In this document: positions 56,093 through 64,000 of the stretch, one piece after another
Numbering within the stretch: position 1 is the stretch's first letter
How the letters are laid out: every line of letters begins with the position of its first letter
DNA from: Whitmania pigra
Taxonomy: Eukaryota; Annelida; Clitellata; Hirudinida; Haemopidae
Length of the DNA stretch: 64,000 bases
Direction of reading: 5' to 3'
Assembly (NCBI GenBank): GCA_021613335.1
Contig: JAJTWR010000475.1
Location: 186,001-250,000 of the forward strand
Made by a program: the position numbers and the translations under genes
Notes under the pieces: generated by a model
Told to the model about the DNA's origin: nothing
The model's input: only the letters and a program-made list of their open reading frames with translations
Databases searched by the model: none

Positions 56093-57454
56093 GTCCCCAT
56101 CCGTGGTGTAGGTGGCCGAGCTTGGGCAGCGTCCTGGGGCAGCGCCGAACCGGTCAGGCTGCCGCGACGGGCAGGATGACGGTGGGATCATCGCCGAAAG
56201 GAGCGATGGTTTCCAGCGTCATTAGCGGGCGCGTTGCACGGCCCACTCGTCGTTCTGTTCGAGCAGGATCGCGCCGACGAGGCGGACGATAGCGGCCTCG
56301 TTGGGGAAGATCCCGACGACCTCGGTGCGCCGCTTGATTTCGCCATTGAGACGCTCCAGCGGGTTTGTCGAGTGCAGCTTGGTGCGGTGCTGCGGCGGAA
56401 AGCTCATGTAGGCCAGCACATCGGGCTCCGCCTCGTCCATCAAGGCGGCAAGCTTGGAGACCTTGGGGCGGATCTGGTCGGCGACGCGCGCCTCCATTGG
56501 GCGCTCGCCGCCTCGGCGTCATCTTGGGCGAAGGCCGTGGCGATGAAGGCGGAGACCGACGCGCCGGCCGCTGCGCCCCGCATGGGCAAGGGCGTTGCGC
56601 ATGAAGTGCACCCGGCAGCGCTGCCAGGTGGCGGTCAAAACCTTCGACACAGCGGCCTTGAGGCCCTCGTGGGCATCCGAGACGACAAGCTTCACGCCGC
56701 GCAGGCCGCGTCGCGCCAGCTTGCGCAGGAAGGCTGTCCAGAACGTCTCGGCTTCCGATGGACCGATATCCATGCCCAGCACCTCGCGCCGGCCGTCGGT
56801 GTTCACCCCGACCGCCACGATGACGGCCACCGAGACGATGCGCCCGGCTTGGCGCACCTTCACGTAAGTCGCATCGACCCACAGATAGGGCCAGTCGCCC
56901 TCAATCGGCCGCTCGAGGAAGGCCTTCACCTTGCCGTCGATCTCTTCGCACAGCCGGCTGACCTGGCTCTTCGAGATGCCGCTCATGCCCAGCGCCTTGA
57001 CGAGATCATCGACCGAGCGCGTCGAGATACCCTGGACGTAGGCTTCCTGGATCACGGCTGTCAGGGCCTTCTCGGCCAGCCGCCGCGGCTCCAGGAAGCC
57101 AGGGAAGTAACTTCCCTGGCGCAGCTTGGGGATGCGCAGCTCGACGGTTCCGGCGCGTGTCTCCCAGGCCCGGTCCCGGTAGCCATTGCGCTGCGCCAGC
57201 CGGTCGGGGCTCTTCTCGCCGTAGCCGGCGCCCGTCAGGCTGCCGACCTCCATCTCCATCAGGCGCTTGGCCGCAAAGCCGATCATCTCGCGTAGGATAT
57301 CCGCGTCGGGGGTCTTCTCCACCAGCGTGCGAAGGCTCATCATCTCGTTGGTCATCGGTGATCCTCTGGTTAGGTGCGCGTCTCGCAACCCGACCCTACC
57401 CGGAGATCGCTAGTGACAACTGATCACCTACACCACGGATGGGGACACGACCCC
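56085..57454 (-). mobile_element. Degenerate IS256-type (mutator) insertion sequence
   Basis: Terminal inverted repeats: GTCCCCATCCGTGGTGTAGGTG at 56093-56114 and its exact reverse complement at 57425-57446 (22 bp perfect). With two mismatches the match extends outward to 56085 and 57454. About 1.37 kb, right size for IS256. Inside is one minus-strand transposase with three frameshifts. No target-site duplication could be matched, and the flanks do not rejoin the interrupted IS5 remnant, so the ends or flanks have been altered. Confidence 0.85.
56154..57355 (-). pseudogene. IS256-family transposase with three frameshifts
   Basis: DDE transposase of the mutator type. The intact N-terminal 60% includes [44 protein letters not shown], catalytic Asp in [10 protein letters not shown] and the second Asp in [12 protein letters not shown]. 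The final acidic residue is in [13 protein letters not shown], but in another frame. Frameshifts lie near 56557 (one extra base), near 56492 (GC doubled) and at 56223 (one base lost before the C-terminal MTLETIAPF). Such a copy cannot transpose by itself. ATG at 57355 is the family-type start. Confidence 0.8.
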
Positions 57455-57528
57455 GGGACAGCCTTTGAGGCTTCCACAATTGCCGGCGATGGGGTCATTG
57501 TCCGCTGGACAGACGGTTATGATCGAGC

Positions 57529-58044
57529 TCATCCTGGGTCCAGTTTGAAGCCGATCAGCACCCGATAGGCGTCGGCTCGTTCATTTTCCTTGAGCGGGAG
57601 ACGCTGTTCCAATTCATCGATTGCGACGGCAACCTCTCGATCCGCCGCAAAGACCAAAGAGACGGTAAATTCCTGACGGGCTAGGACGATGTCGCTCTTA
57701 TCGACGATGGCGACAAAATAGGTCAGTTCGGCATGGGGCGCCGTCGAGGTTGGTCCGCGCCGCGCTTCGACCCCTAGCCGCAGCGAAAGCGTGTTCGGTT
57801 CGTTTGCGGTTATAGCGCACTCGCCGGCGAGCAGGTCAAGCTTGGCATCGAGTTGCAGATCGGTCAAATCGCGCCCTGGCCCGTCGCGAAACTGGAGCAG
57901 CCGTCTGGCATCGGCAAGAAGTCCGACATTCGGGCACGGCGGCAAGCTGCTATCGAGAACGGTGGAACAGCCAGCCAACGAGAAGCCCCGATCCGATGCA
58001 AGCCCATTGGCCAATATCTTCGTCCATCCCGCCATCGATACCAC
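57529..58044 (-). CDS. Lipoprotein of unknown function
   Basis: 171 residues. Motif SLAGCST is a lipobox, then PPCPNVGLLADARRLLQF, GPGRDLTDLQLDAKLDLLAGECAI, and a beta-rich tail PHAELTYFVAIVDKSDIVLARQEF. The arrangement matches an uncharacterised lipoprotein group of Rhodospirillales. The N-terminus (WTKILANGLASDRGF) is unusually polar for a signal peptide, so a frameshift or wrong start there is possible. Function unknown. Divergent from ispH. Confidence 0.6.
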   Translation of the reverse strand: MVSMAGWTKILANGLASDRGFSLAGCSTVLDSSLPPCPNVGLLADARRLLQFRDGPGRDLTDLQLDAKLDLLAGECAITANEPNTLSLRLGVEARRGPTSTAPHAELTYFVAIVDKSDIVLARQEFTVSLVFAADREVAVAIDELEQRLPLKENERADAYRVLIGFKLDPG

Positions 58045-58185
58045 TCCTGCACAAAATCATTGCCGCTCTGGAGAGCCATCCATAGCACGAACGCAAGACA
58101 AGCAGCACCGTTCTTGCGGGCCGGCGGCGACTCGGACTAAGGTGGCGCCGGTTCAGCCCCTGCTTCTCGATTCTCATGGCCGTCT

Positions 58186-59121
58186 TTGCCTTTGACCCTT
58201 GTGCTTGCCGGCCCGCGCGGTTTTTGCGCCGGGGTCGATCGCGCCATTCAGATCGTCGAACGAGCGTTGGAACGTTTCGGGCGACCGGTCTACGTTCGGC
58301 ATGAGATCGTGCATAACCGCTTTGTCGTTGCCCGGCTGGAAGCGCAAGGGGCGATTTTCGTCGATGAGCTGGATCAGGCGCCAAGCGACCGGCCGGTGAT
58401 TTTTTCCGCCCATGGGGTGCCGAAATCGGTGCCTGAAGCCGCTCAACGCCGCAATATGGTGTATTTGGATGCCACCTGCCCGCTCGTTTCCAAGGTTCAC
58501 CGCGAAGCGGAACTGCATTTCGATGCCGGTCGTCAGATCGTGCTGATCGGCCATCCTGGCCACCCGGAAGTGATCGGCACCATGGGACAATTAACCGACG
58601 GCGCCGTGCTGCTGGTGGAAAATGCCGCGCAGGTGCAAAGCTTGATCCCGCTCGACCCGGGCAAGCTTGCCTATGTTACCCAGACCACCTTGTCGGTCGA
58701 TGACACAGCCGCTATCGTCGCGGCGTTGCGCCAGCGCTTTCCCGCGCTTCAAGGGCCGCGCAAGGATGACATTTGCTATGCCACCACCAACCGGCAAGCG
58801 GCGGTCAAGCGCATAGCCGGCGCTTGCGATGTTCTGGTGGTGATTGGCGCGCCCAATTCGTCAAATTCCAGGCGGCTGGTGGAAGTCGCCGAACGGGCCG
58901 GCTGTCGGCGTTCGCTGCTGATCGAGCGGGCCGGGGATATCGATTGGGCCAGTCTGACGCCGGGCTGCCGGCTGGGGGTGACTGCCGGGGCTTCGGCGCC
59001 CGAAGCGTTGGTCGAGGAAGTCGTTGCCGCCGCGCGCGAACGTTTTCAGGTGACGGTCGAGGAAATTCGGGTAACAGACGAGGCGGTGACGTTCAAACTG
59101 CCTGGGGCTCTGGCTGGGTGA
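58186..59121 (+). CDS. ispH: 4-hydroxy-3-methylbut-2-enyl diphosphate reductase (LytB)
   Basis: Last step of the MEP isoprenoid pathway, an iron-sulfur enzyme making IPP and DMAPP. 311 residues. Cluster cysteines: [24 protein letters not shown] and the later [14 protein letters not shown] region with GAPN. Substrate residues include the HEIVHN and SAHGVP motifs and GHPGHPEV. The frame starts with TTG at 58186. An out-of-frame ATG at 58176 would be in frame if one T of the TTT at 58185-58187 were dropped, so the true start may be there. Followed by thrB and rnhA. Confidence 0.93.
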   Translation: MPLTLVLAGPRGFCAGVDRAIQIVERALERFGRPVYVRHEIVHNRFVVARLEAQGAIFVDELDQAPSDRPVIFSAHGVPKSVPEAAQRRNMVYLDATCPLVSKVHREAELHFDAGRQIVLIGHPGHPEVIGTMGQLTDGAVLLVENAAQVQSLIPLDPGKLAYVTQTTLSVDDTAAIVAALRQRFPALQGPRKDDICYATTNRQAAVKRIAGACDVLVVIGAPNSSNSRRLVEVAERAGCRRSLLIERAGDIDWASLTPGCRLGVTAGASAPEALVEEVVAAARERFQVTVEEIRVTDEAVTFKLPGALAG

Positions 59122-59130
59122 GGAAAGAGC

Positions 59131-60085
59131 GTGGCCGTTTATACCGATATCGCCCCGGAGGACCTGAACCGCTTCATCGCCGAGTACGATATCGGCGCGG
59201 TGCACTCCTACCGCGGTATCGCCGAAGGGGTGGAAAACTCCACTTTTCTCGTGCATACCGACCGGGGAGCGTATATCCTGACCTTGTATGAAAAGCGGGT
59301 TAATCCGGCGGATCTGCCGTTTTTTCTCGGGCTGATGGAACATCTAGCCGAACAGGGCGTTGCCTGTCCGCTGCCGCTTAGAACCCGTAGCGGCGCCGTG
59401 CTGCGCTGGTTGTGCGACCGACCCGCCGCCATGGTCAGCTTCCTAGCTGGCGCTTGGCCACGTCAGGTGAACGTTGCGCATTGCGCCGAGGTGGGAGGCG
59501 CCCTTGCCCGCTTGCACAAAGCCGGCGCCGATTATCGCTTGCGCCGCGCCAACGCTTTGTCGCTGGCTGGCTGGCGGCAACTGGCGGCAGCGACATATCC
59601 GCGCGCTAACGAGGTCTATCCCGCCTTGCCGATATCGTCACCGAGGAAATCGCTTGTCTGAGCGCGCATTGGCCGCTCGACTACCCCAGGGCGTCATCCA
59701 TGCCGATCTGTTTCCCGATAATGTGTTTTTCCCGGCGATCGGCTTTCCGGTTTGATCGATTTTTATTTCGCCTGCAATGACGCTCTGGCCTACGATCTGC
59801 GATCGCGATCATGCCTGGTGTTTCGATGCCGGCGGCGCGTTCGAGGTCGCGCGCGCGCGCGCGATGATGCAGCGTTACCAGGCTGAACGCCCGTTGACCG
59901 CGGCGGAAAAAGCCGCTTTCCCGCTTCTGGCGCGCTGTGGCGCGCTGCGCTTTTTGCTCACCCGGCTTTACGACTGGCTGAATCAGCCGTCAGGCGCGCT
60001 GGTAACGCCGAAAGATCCGCTGGAATATTTAGGCAAGCTGCGCTTTCACCAGACCATCGACAGCCTGTCCGGGTACCAGTTATGA
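59131..60085 (+). pseudogene. thrB: thrB (homoserine kinase, APH-type) with several frameshifts
   Basis: Homoserine kinase of the aminoglycoside-phosphotransferase fold, which makes O-phosphohomoserine for threonine synthesis. The N-terminal half is normal: GIAEGVENSTFLVHT, LTLYEKRVNPADLPFFLGLM. From about 59630 the frame changes at least three times: ADIVTEEIACLSAHW, then [17 protein letters not shown] (catalytic HxDxxxxN site), then [16 protein letters not shown], then [19 protein letters not shown] to the TGA at 60085. Dropping or adding single bases restores the family protein. GTG start at 59131 with GAGGAAAG before it. ATGA overlap with rnhA. Confidence 0.82.
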
Positions 60086-60537
60086 CCGATGCCGACGCCG
60101 ATGCCGGCCTGGTTGAAGTGTTTTCCGACGGCGCTTGTTCGGGCAATCCTGGCCCCGGCGGCTGGGGCGTCGTCTTGCGCTGGAAGGGGCGGGAAAAGGA
60201 ACTTTCGGGCGCAGAACCGAACACGACCAACAATCGCATGGAACTGCTGGCGGCGATTTCAGCGCTGGAATCCTTCAAACGCCCGGTGCGCGTGCGCATC
60301 TATACCGACAGCCGCTACGTTCATGACGGGGTGACGCGCTATATGGCCAATTGGCAGCGTAACGGCTGGCGGACCGCCGACAATAAACCGGTGAAAAATA
60401 TCGATCTGTGGCAGCGCTATCTGACGGCAGCCGAGCCGCACGACATCGAATGGCGCTGGGTCAAGGGCCATGCCGGACATGTTGAAAACGAACGCGCGGA
60501 CCTTTTGGCCCGCACCGCCTTGCAAGCGGCGCGCTAA
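60082..60537 (+). CDS. rnhA: Ribonuclease HI
   Basis: Cuts the RNA strand of RNA-DNA hybrids. 151 residues. All four acidic catalytic positions can be seen: [17 protein letters not shown], the Glu in [10 protein letters not shown], Asp in IYTDSRYV, and Asp in [15 protein letters not shown]. Basic handle present ([16 protein letters not shown]). Overlaps the end of thrB by ATGA. Confidence 0.97.
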   Translation: MTDADADAGLVEVFSDGACSGNPGPGGWGVVLRWKGREKELSGAEPNTTNNRMELLAAISALESFKRPVRVRIYTDSRYVHDGVTRYMANWQRNGWRTADNKPVKNIDLWQRYLTAAEPHDIEWRWVKGHAGHVENERADLLARTALQAAR

Positions 60538-60571
60538 GAGCGGTTGGACGATGAATCGCCTTCAAAGCCTG

Positions 60572-62807
60572 CTAGAGAAAACTGCACGGGTCGATATCGA
60601 CGATCAAGCGCACCGATGCCGGTAAGACCAGCGGATCGAGCCAGTCGCGCAGAAGCTTTTGCATTGCCACCTCCCGTTTGGCCTTGACCAGGAAACGGCG
60701 GCGGTGCCGTCCGCGCAGCACGGCCAGCGGCGCTGGCGCCGGCCCCAATATCTGAAAATCCGGCCCCGCGGCGCGGCGCGAGCGATCGCGCGGGCGGCGG
60801 CATCGGCGACGGCCCGATCCTGGGCGCTGACGATCAAAGCAGCCAGCCGGCCAAAAGGGGGCATGCCGTATCGTCTGCGCTCCGCCATTTCGCTGGCAAC
60901 GAAACCGTCGCGGTCGCCGGCAACCAAAGCGCGCAAAACCGGATGTTCAGGACATAGGGTCTGTAACAATACCCGTCCCTTGCGTTCAGCGCGGCCGGCG
61001 CGACCGGCAACCTGATGCAGCAATTGGAAGGTGCGCTCGCCAGCCCGCAGATCGCCGCCGCCCAACCCCAAATCGGCGTCAACCACCCCAACCAGGGTCA
61101 AATGAGGGAAATGGTGCCCCTTGGCCATCATCTGCGTGCCAATCAGAAGATCGACGCTTCGCTTCTCCATGCGTTCGACGATCTCGGCCACGGCATTCGG
61201 CCCGCTCAAAGCGTCGCTGGTCATGATGGCGATGCGGGCGCTTGGCCACAGCATGGCGGTTTCCTCAGCCAGCCTTTCAACGCCGGGGCCGCAGGCGACC
61301 ATGGCGTCTTGCTTGCCGCAAGCGGGACATTCGTGGGGATTTTTTTCCTGGTGGCCGCAATGATGGCACATCAATTTACCCGCTAGCCGGTGTTCGACCA
61401 GCCAGGCCGAACAATTGGGACATTGCCGTCGGTCGCCGCAAGCGCGGCACAAGGTGAGTGGCGCGTAACCCCGGCGGTTCAAGAACAGCATGGCTTGTTC
61501 CTGGCGTTCGAGGGTTGCGCTGACCGCTTGCACCAAGGGCGGAGCCAGCCAGCGGCCGCGCGGCGGCGGATGACGGCGCAAATCGATCGGCGTCATCCAA
61601 GGCAATTCGGCGCCGCCATGGCGGTCGGGCAAACGCAGATGGCGATAACGCCCCTGCTGGGCATTGGTCAGGCTTTCCAGTGATGGGGTGGCTGACGCCA
61701 GTGCCACCGGACAGCCCGCCAGACGAGCGCGCACCACCGCCATATCGCGCGCATGATAGAGCACGCCCTCTTCTTGCTTGAAGCTGGCTTCGTGTTCCTC
61801 ATCGACCACGATCAGCCCCAGCCGGTCGAGCGGCAGGAACAGCGCCGAGCGAGCGCCAATCACCACCTTTTCCCGCCCCAGGGCGATCCGCCGCCAGCGC
61901 TGCCGCCGCCCGCTTGCCGTCAGCTGCGAATGCCACAGGCACGGGCGGTTCCAAAACGGCGGGTGAAGCGCTCCAGCCATTGAGTCGTCAGGGCGATTTC
62001 CGGCAACAATACCAGCGCTTGCCGCTCCAAGCGCAGGCTTTCGGCGATGGCGGCGAAATAGACCTCGGTTTTGCCAGACCCGGTGACGCCATCGAGCAGC
62101 GACACCGAGAAAGCGCGATCGCGCACCTGAGCGATCAGCGTGTCGGCCGCGCGTTGCTGGTCAAGGCCAAGGGGCGGGGCTTGAATATCGGGGACGGGGG
62201 GGGCGGGCGGCAAACCAGCGTCGTGCGTCACGGTCAGCCGCTCCAGCGCGCCGGCATCGATCATGGCGCGCAGCACGGCGGCAGAGGCGTTGGCTTCGGC
62301 TGCAATGCGCCCGGCGGCCAGGGCTCGACCGTTGGCGAGCAGATCCAGCACCCGCTGTCTAGCGGGGGTGACGCGCAATGCGGGCAAGGGGCTGGCCCGG
62401 TGCAACAGATGGCGCACAGGCGGCTGATACAGAGCGCCCGGCACGCTCATCGCCATGCGCAACACCGCTCCTGGCGGTGACAAAGTGTAGCGCGCCACCC
62501 AATCGATGAAGCAGCGCAGCGCCGGCGCCATGGGCGGAGCCGGCAGTTTCAGCGTCACCGGCTTGAGGCGAGAGGCCGGCAGCGATCTTTCGCTCTCGGC
62601 ATCACTCTGCCACACCACGCCAGCCAGCGCGCGCTTGCCAAACGGCACTTCGACGAAATCGCCTGGCCTCAATTCCATCTCGTCAAGGACGGCGTAATCG
62701 TAACACCCGGCCAGCGGTAACGGCAGCAAAACAGCCACCCTGCGCCTGGCGGGAGCGGGCGGCGGATCGAAACCGGGCAACGTGGCGGTAGCGGCGGACG
62801 TAACCAT
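60572..62807 (-). pseudogene. priA: priA (replication restart helicase) with two frameshifts
   Basis: 3'-5' helicase that reloads the replisome. N-terminal domain ends; then Walker [20 protein letters not shown] box [12 protein letters not shown], cysteine-rich zinc region [18 protein letters not shown] and CPACG, and the helicase motifs [13 protein letters not shown]. The frame shifts near 61950 (a CCC that should read CCCC restores [11 protein letters not shown]) and again near 60775 (a GGGG one short), after which [19 protein letters not shown] leads to the true TAG at 60572. Both are one-base losses in homopolymers. The start is ATG 62807. Divergent from fsa. Confidence 0.9.
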
Positions 62808-62883
62808 GGAGTAATGTCATACTGTGCAGGCGGCGGGGAGCGATCCCGTTGCCATGTTTTTCGCTTGGCCCTGCAGGAGCGTC

Positions 62884-63540
62884 ATGAAGTTTTTCATCGA
62901 TTCCGCCGATTTGGACGACATCCGCGATCTGGCGGCAACCGGCCTGGTGGATGGCGTGACGACCAATCCGTCGCTGATCGCCAAATCGGGCGGCAAGTTT
63001 CTGGATGTCATCGCCGAAATCTGCGATCTGGTCTCCGGCCCGGTTTCGGCGGAAGTCACCGCCACCGACCACGCGACGATGCTGGCTGAGGGGCGTAAAC
63101 TGGCCAAAATCGCCGCCAATGTCACGGTTAAGGTGCCGCTGACCGTGGATGGTCTTAAAACCTGCCGGATGCTAAGCGATGAGGGCACAGCGGTCAATGT
63201 CACTTTGTGTTTTTCGGCGGCGCAAGCGATTCTTGCCGCCAAGGCCGGCGCGGCCTTCGTTTCGCCCTTCGTTGGCCGGCTGGACGATATCGGTCATAAC
63301 GGCATGGAGCTGATCTCTGAAATCATTCAGATTTACGACTCCTATCCGGCGCTGGCCACCGAAGTGCTGGTTGCCAGCGTGCGTCATCCAGGCCATGTGG
63401 TCGAAGCGGCCAGGCTCGGCGCTCACGTGGCGACCCTGCCGCCCGCCGTGTTGCGTTTGATGTTCCGCCATCCGCTGACCGACAAGGGGTTGGCGGCCTT
63501 TCTCGCCGACTGGCAAAAAACCGGCCAGAGCGTACTCTAA
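62884..63540 (+). CDS. fsa: Fructose-6-phosphate aldolase / transaldolase-like protein
   Basis: 218 residues, the short transaldolase form. [37 protein letters not shown], lysine nucleophile in [17 protein letters not shown] [19 protein letters not shown], and [21 protein letters not shown] four bases before the ATG at 62884 decides the start. Such proteins are annotated as FSA/TalC and may act as transaldolases; the substrate is not certain. Between priA and DUF484, an alphaproteobacterial order. Confidence 0.9.
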   Translation: MKFFIDSADLDDIRDLAATGLVDGVTTNPSLIAKSGGKFLDVIAEICDLVSGPVSAEVTATDHATMLAEGRKLAKIAANVTVKVPLTVDGLKTCRMLSDEGTAVNVTLCFSAAQAILAAKAGAAFVSPFVGRLDDIGHNGMELISEIIQIYDSYPALATEVLVASVRHPGHVVEAARLGAHVATLPPAVLRLMFRHPLTDKGLAAFLADWQKTGQSVL

Positions 63541-63554
63541 CCGGTTATCCAGGC

Positions 63555-64000
63555 ATGGATTGCTCCGACAGCAAATCGCCTGCGCGCCAATCCGGGGATC
63601 TCGATCCGACCGCGGTTGCGATGTTTTTACGCCGCAACCCTGATTTTTTGTACAACCGGCCGGAATTGGCCGCCAGTCTCAAGCCTCCCCCGCGCGAGAT
63701 GGGTAAAGGGGTGGTCGATCTGCAACATTATCTGTTGGAGCGGCTGCGGGGCGATATCGCGCGGCTGAAGCTCAATCAACGCAAGCTGATCGCCACCTCC
63801 CGCAATAATCTGGCGAGCCAAAGCCGTGTCCATGCTGCGGTGCTCGGCTTGCTGGGAGCGGAAAGTTTTGAACATCTGATTTCGATCGTCACCGACGATC
63901 TGAGGCTGGTCCTGGATATCGATGCCATTGGTTTGTGCATCGAAACGCTCGAATATCTTCCAACCGAGCTGACGGCGGGCAATTCGGCGGTGCGCATTCT
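63555..64000 (+). CDS. DUF484 family protein (partial, runs off the window)
   Basis: ATG at 63555, 14 bases after the fsa stop. 148 residues are visible: VAMFLRRNPDFLYNRPELAASL, GVVDLQHYLLERLRGDIARLKLNQRKLI, SFEHLISIVTDDLRLVLDIDAIGLCIE. These are DUF484 features: a GAF-like domain after a short helix bundle. DUF484 genes commonly precede xerC. The frame is open to base 64000, so the C-terminus is beyond the edge. Confidence 0.88.
   Translation, partial: MDCSDSKSPARQSGDLDPTAVAMFLRRNPDFLYNRPELAASLKPPPREMGKGVVDLQHYLLERLRGDIARLKLNQRKLIATSRNNLASQSRVHAAVLGLLGAESFEHLISIVTDDLRLVLDIDAIGLCIETLEYLPTELTAGNSAVRI

Noticed and set aside
56085..57454. Target-site duplication around the IS256-type element
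   Set aside because: No 8-9 base direct repeat was found with any choice of ends, and the flanks are not from one continuous gene.

Overview
The window is typical alphaproteobacterial chromosome. Gene content and gene order point to a Rhodospirillales-like organism: an aminotransferase-ftsK-lolA-xth row, the DUF6476/rluD pair followed by rpoH, a yebC-ruvCAB-ybgC-tolQRAB-pal block, ispH-thrB-rnhA, and priA next to fsa and DUF484. Base composition is GC-rich. No rRNA, CRISPR array, prophage or plasmid function was seen. Two tRNA genes are present: Arg-ACG and Ala-CGC.

Layout. 1-8.5 kb: end of an aminotransferase, ftsK, lolA, xth, a small membrane protein, pgk, an RlmI-type rRNA methyltransferase and a broken OmpA-like lipoprotein. 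9-21.5 kb: tRNA-Arg, a glycosyltransferase, argB, two tandem-duplicated methyltransferases, a glyoxalase-fold protein, an asd homologue without its catalytic cysteine, a decayed sensor diguanylate cyclase, a UbiH-type hydroxylase, an aminotransferase, a small secreted protein, uppP and a PMT-type membrane glycosyltransferase. 21.5-25.5 kb: an HD-GYP response regulator, tRNA-Ala, an LprI/DUF3298 protein, ribF and a MaoC hydratase. 25.6-34.3 kb: an accessory catabolic and uptake cluster (DUF1185, 3-hydroxyisobutyrate dehydrogenase-like, LivFGHM-type ABC transporter, LysR regulator, LivK-type binding protein, amidase). 34.3-46.7 kb: housekeeping genes (NDUFA9-like, serB, miaA, ilvBNC, a lysine-2,3-aminomutase-like protein, maiA, rluD, rpoH, gdx) plus a possibly foreign zinc-ribbon membrane protein. 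46.8-54.7 kb: the Tol-Pal and Ruv block on the minus strand. 54.9-57.5 kb: damaged lipoprotein pieces, an IS5-type remnant and a degenerate IS256-type element. 57.5-64 kb: a lipoprotein, ispH, broken thrB, rnhA, frameshifted priA, fsa and the start of a DUF484 gene.

The strongest general signal is an uneven scatter of small frameshifts, most of them single-base changes in short homopolymers. They hit tolA, ruvB, priA, thrB, a LivK-type binding protein, an OmpA-like lipoprotein, a diguanylate cyclase and the IS transposase, while most other genes are perfectly open. Either the assembly carries homopolymer errors or the genome is eroding. The sequence alone cannot decide, and disrupted essential genes (priA, thrB) favour error for at least some sites. 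The most interesting protein-level observations are a RuvC resolvase with an extra C-terminal DUF559/Vsr-like domain, an aspartate-semialdehyde dehydrogenase homologue whose active-site cysteine is replaced, and a TRAP-receptor-like/GGDEF fusion. I did not find a clear, wholly new multi-gene system.
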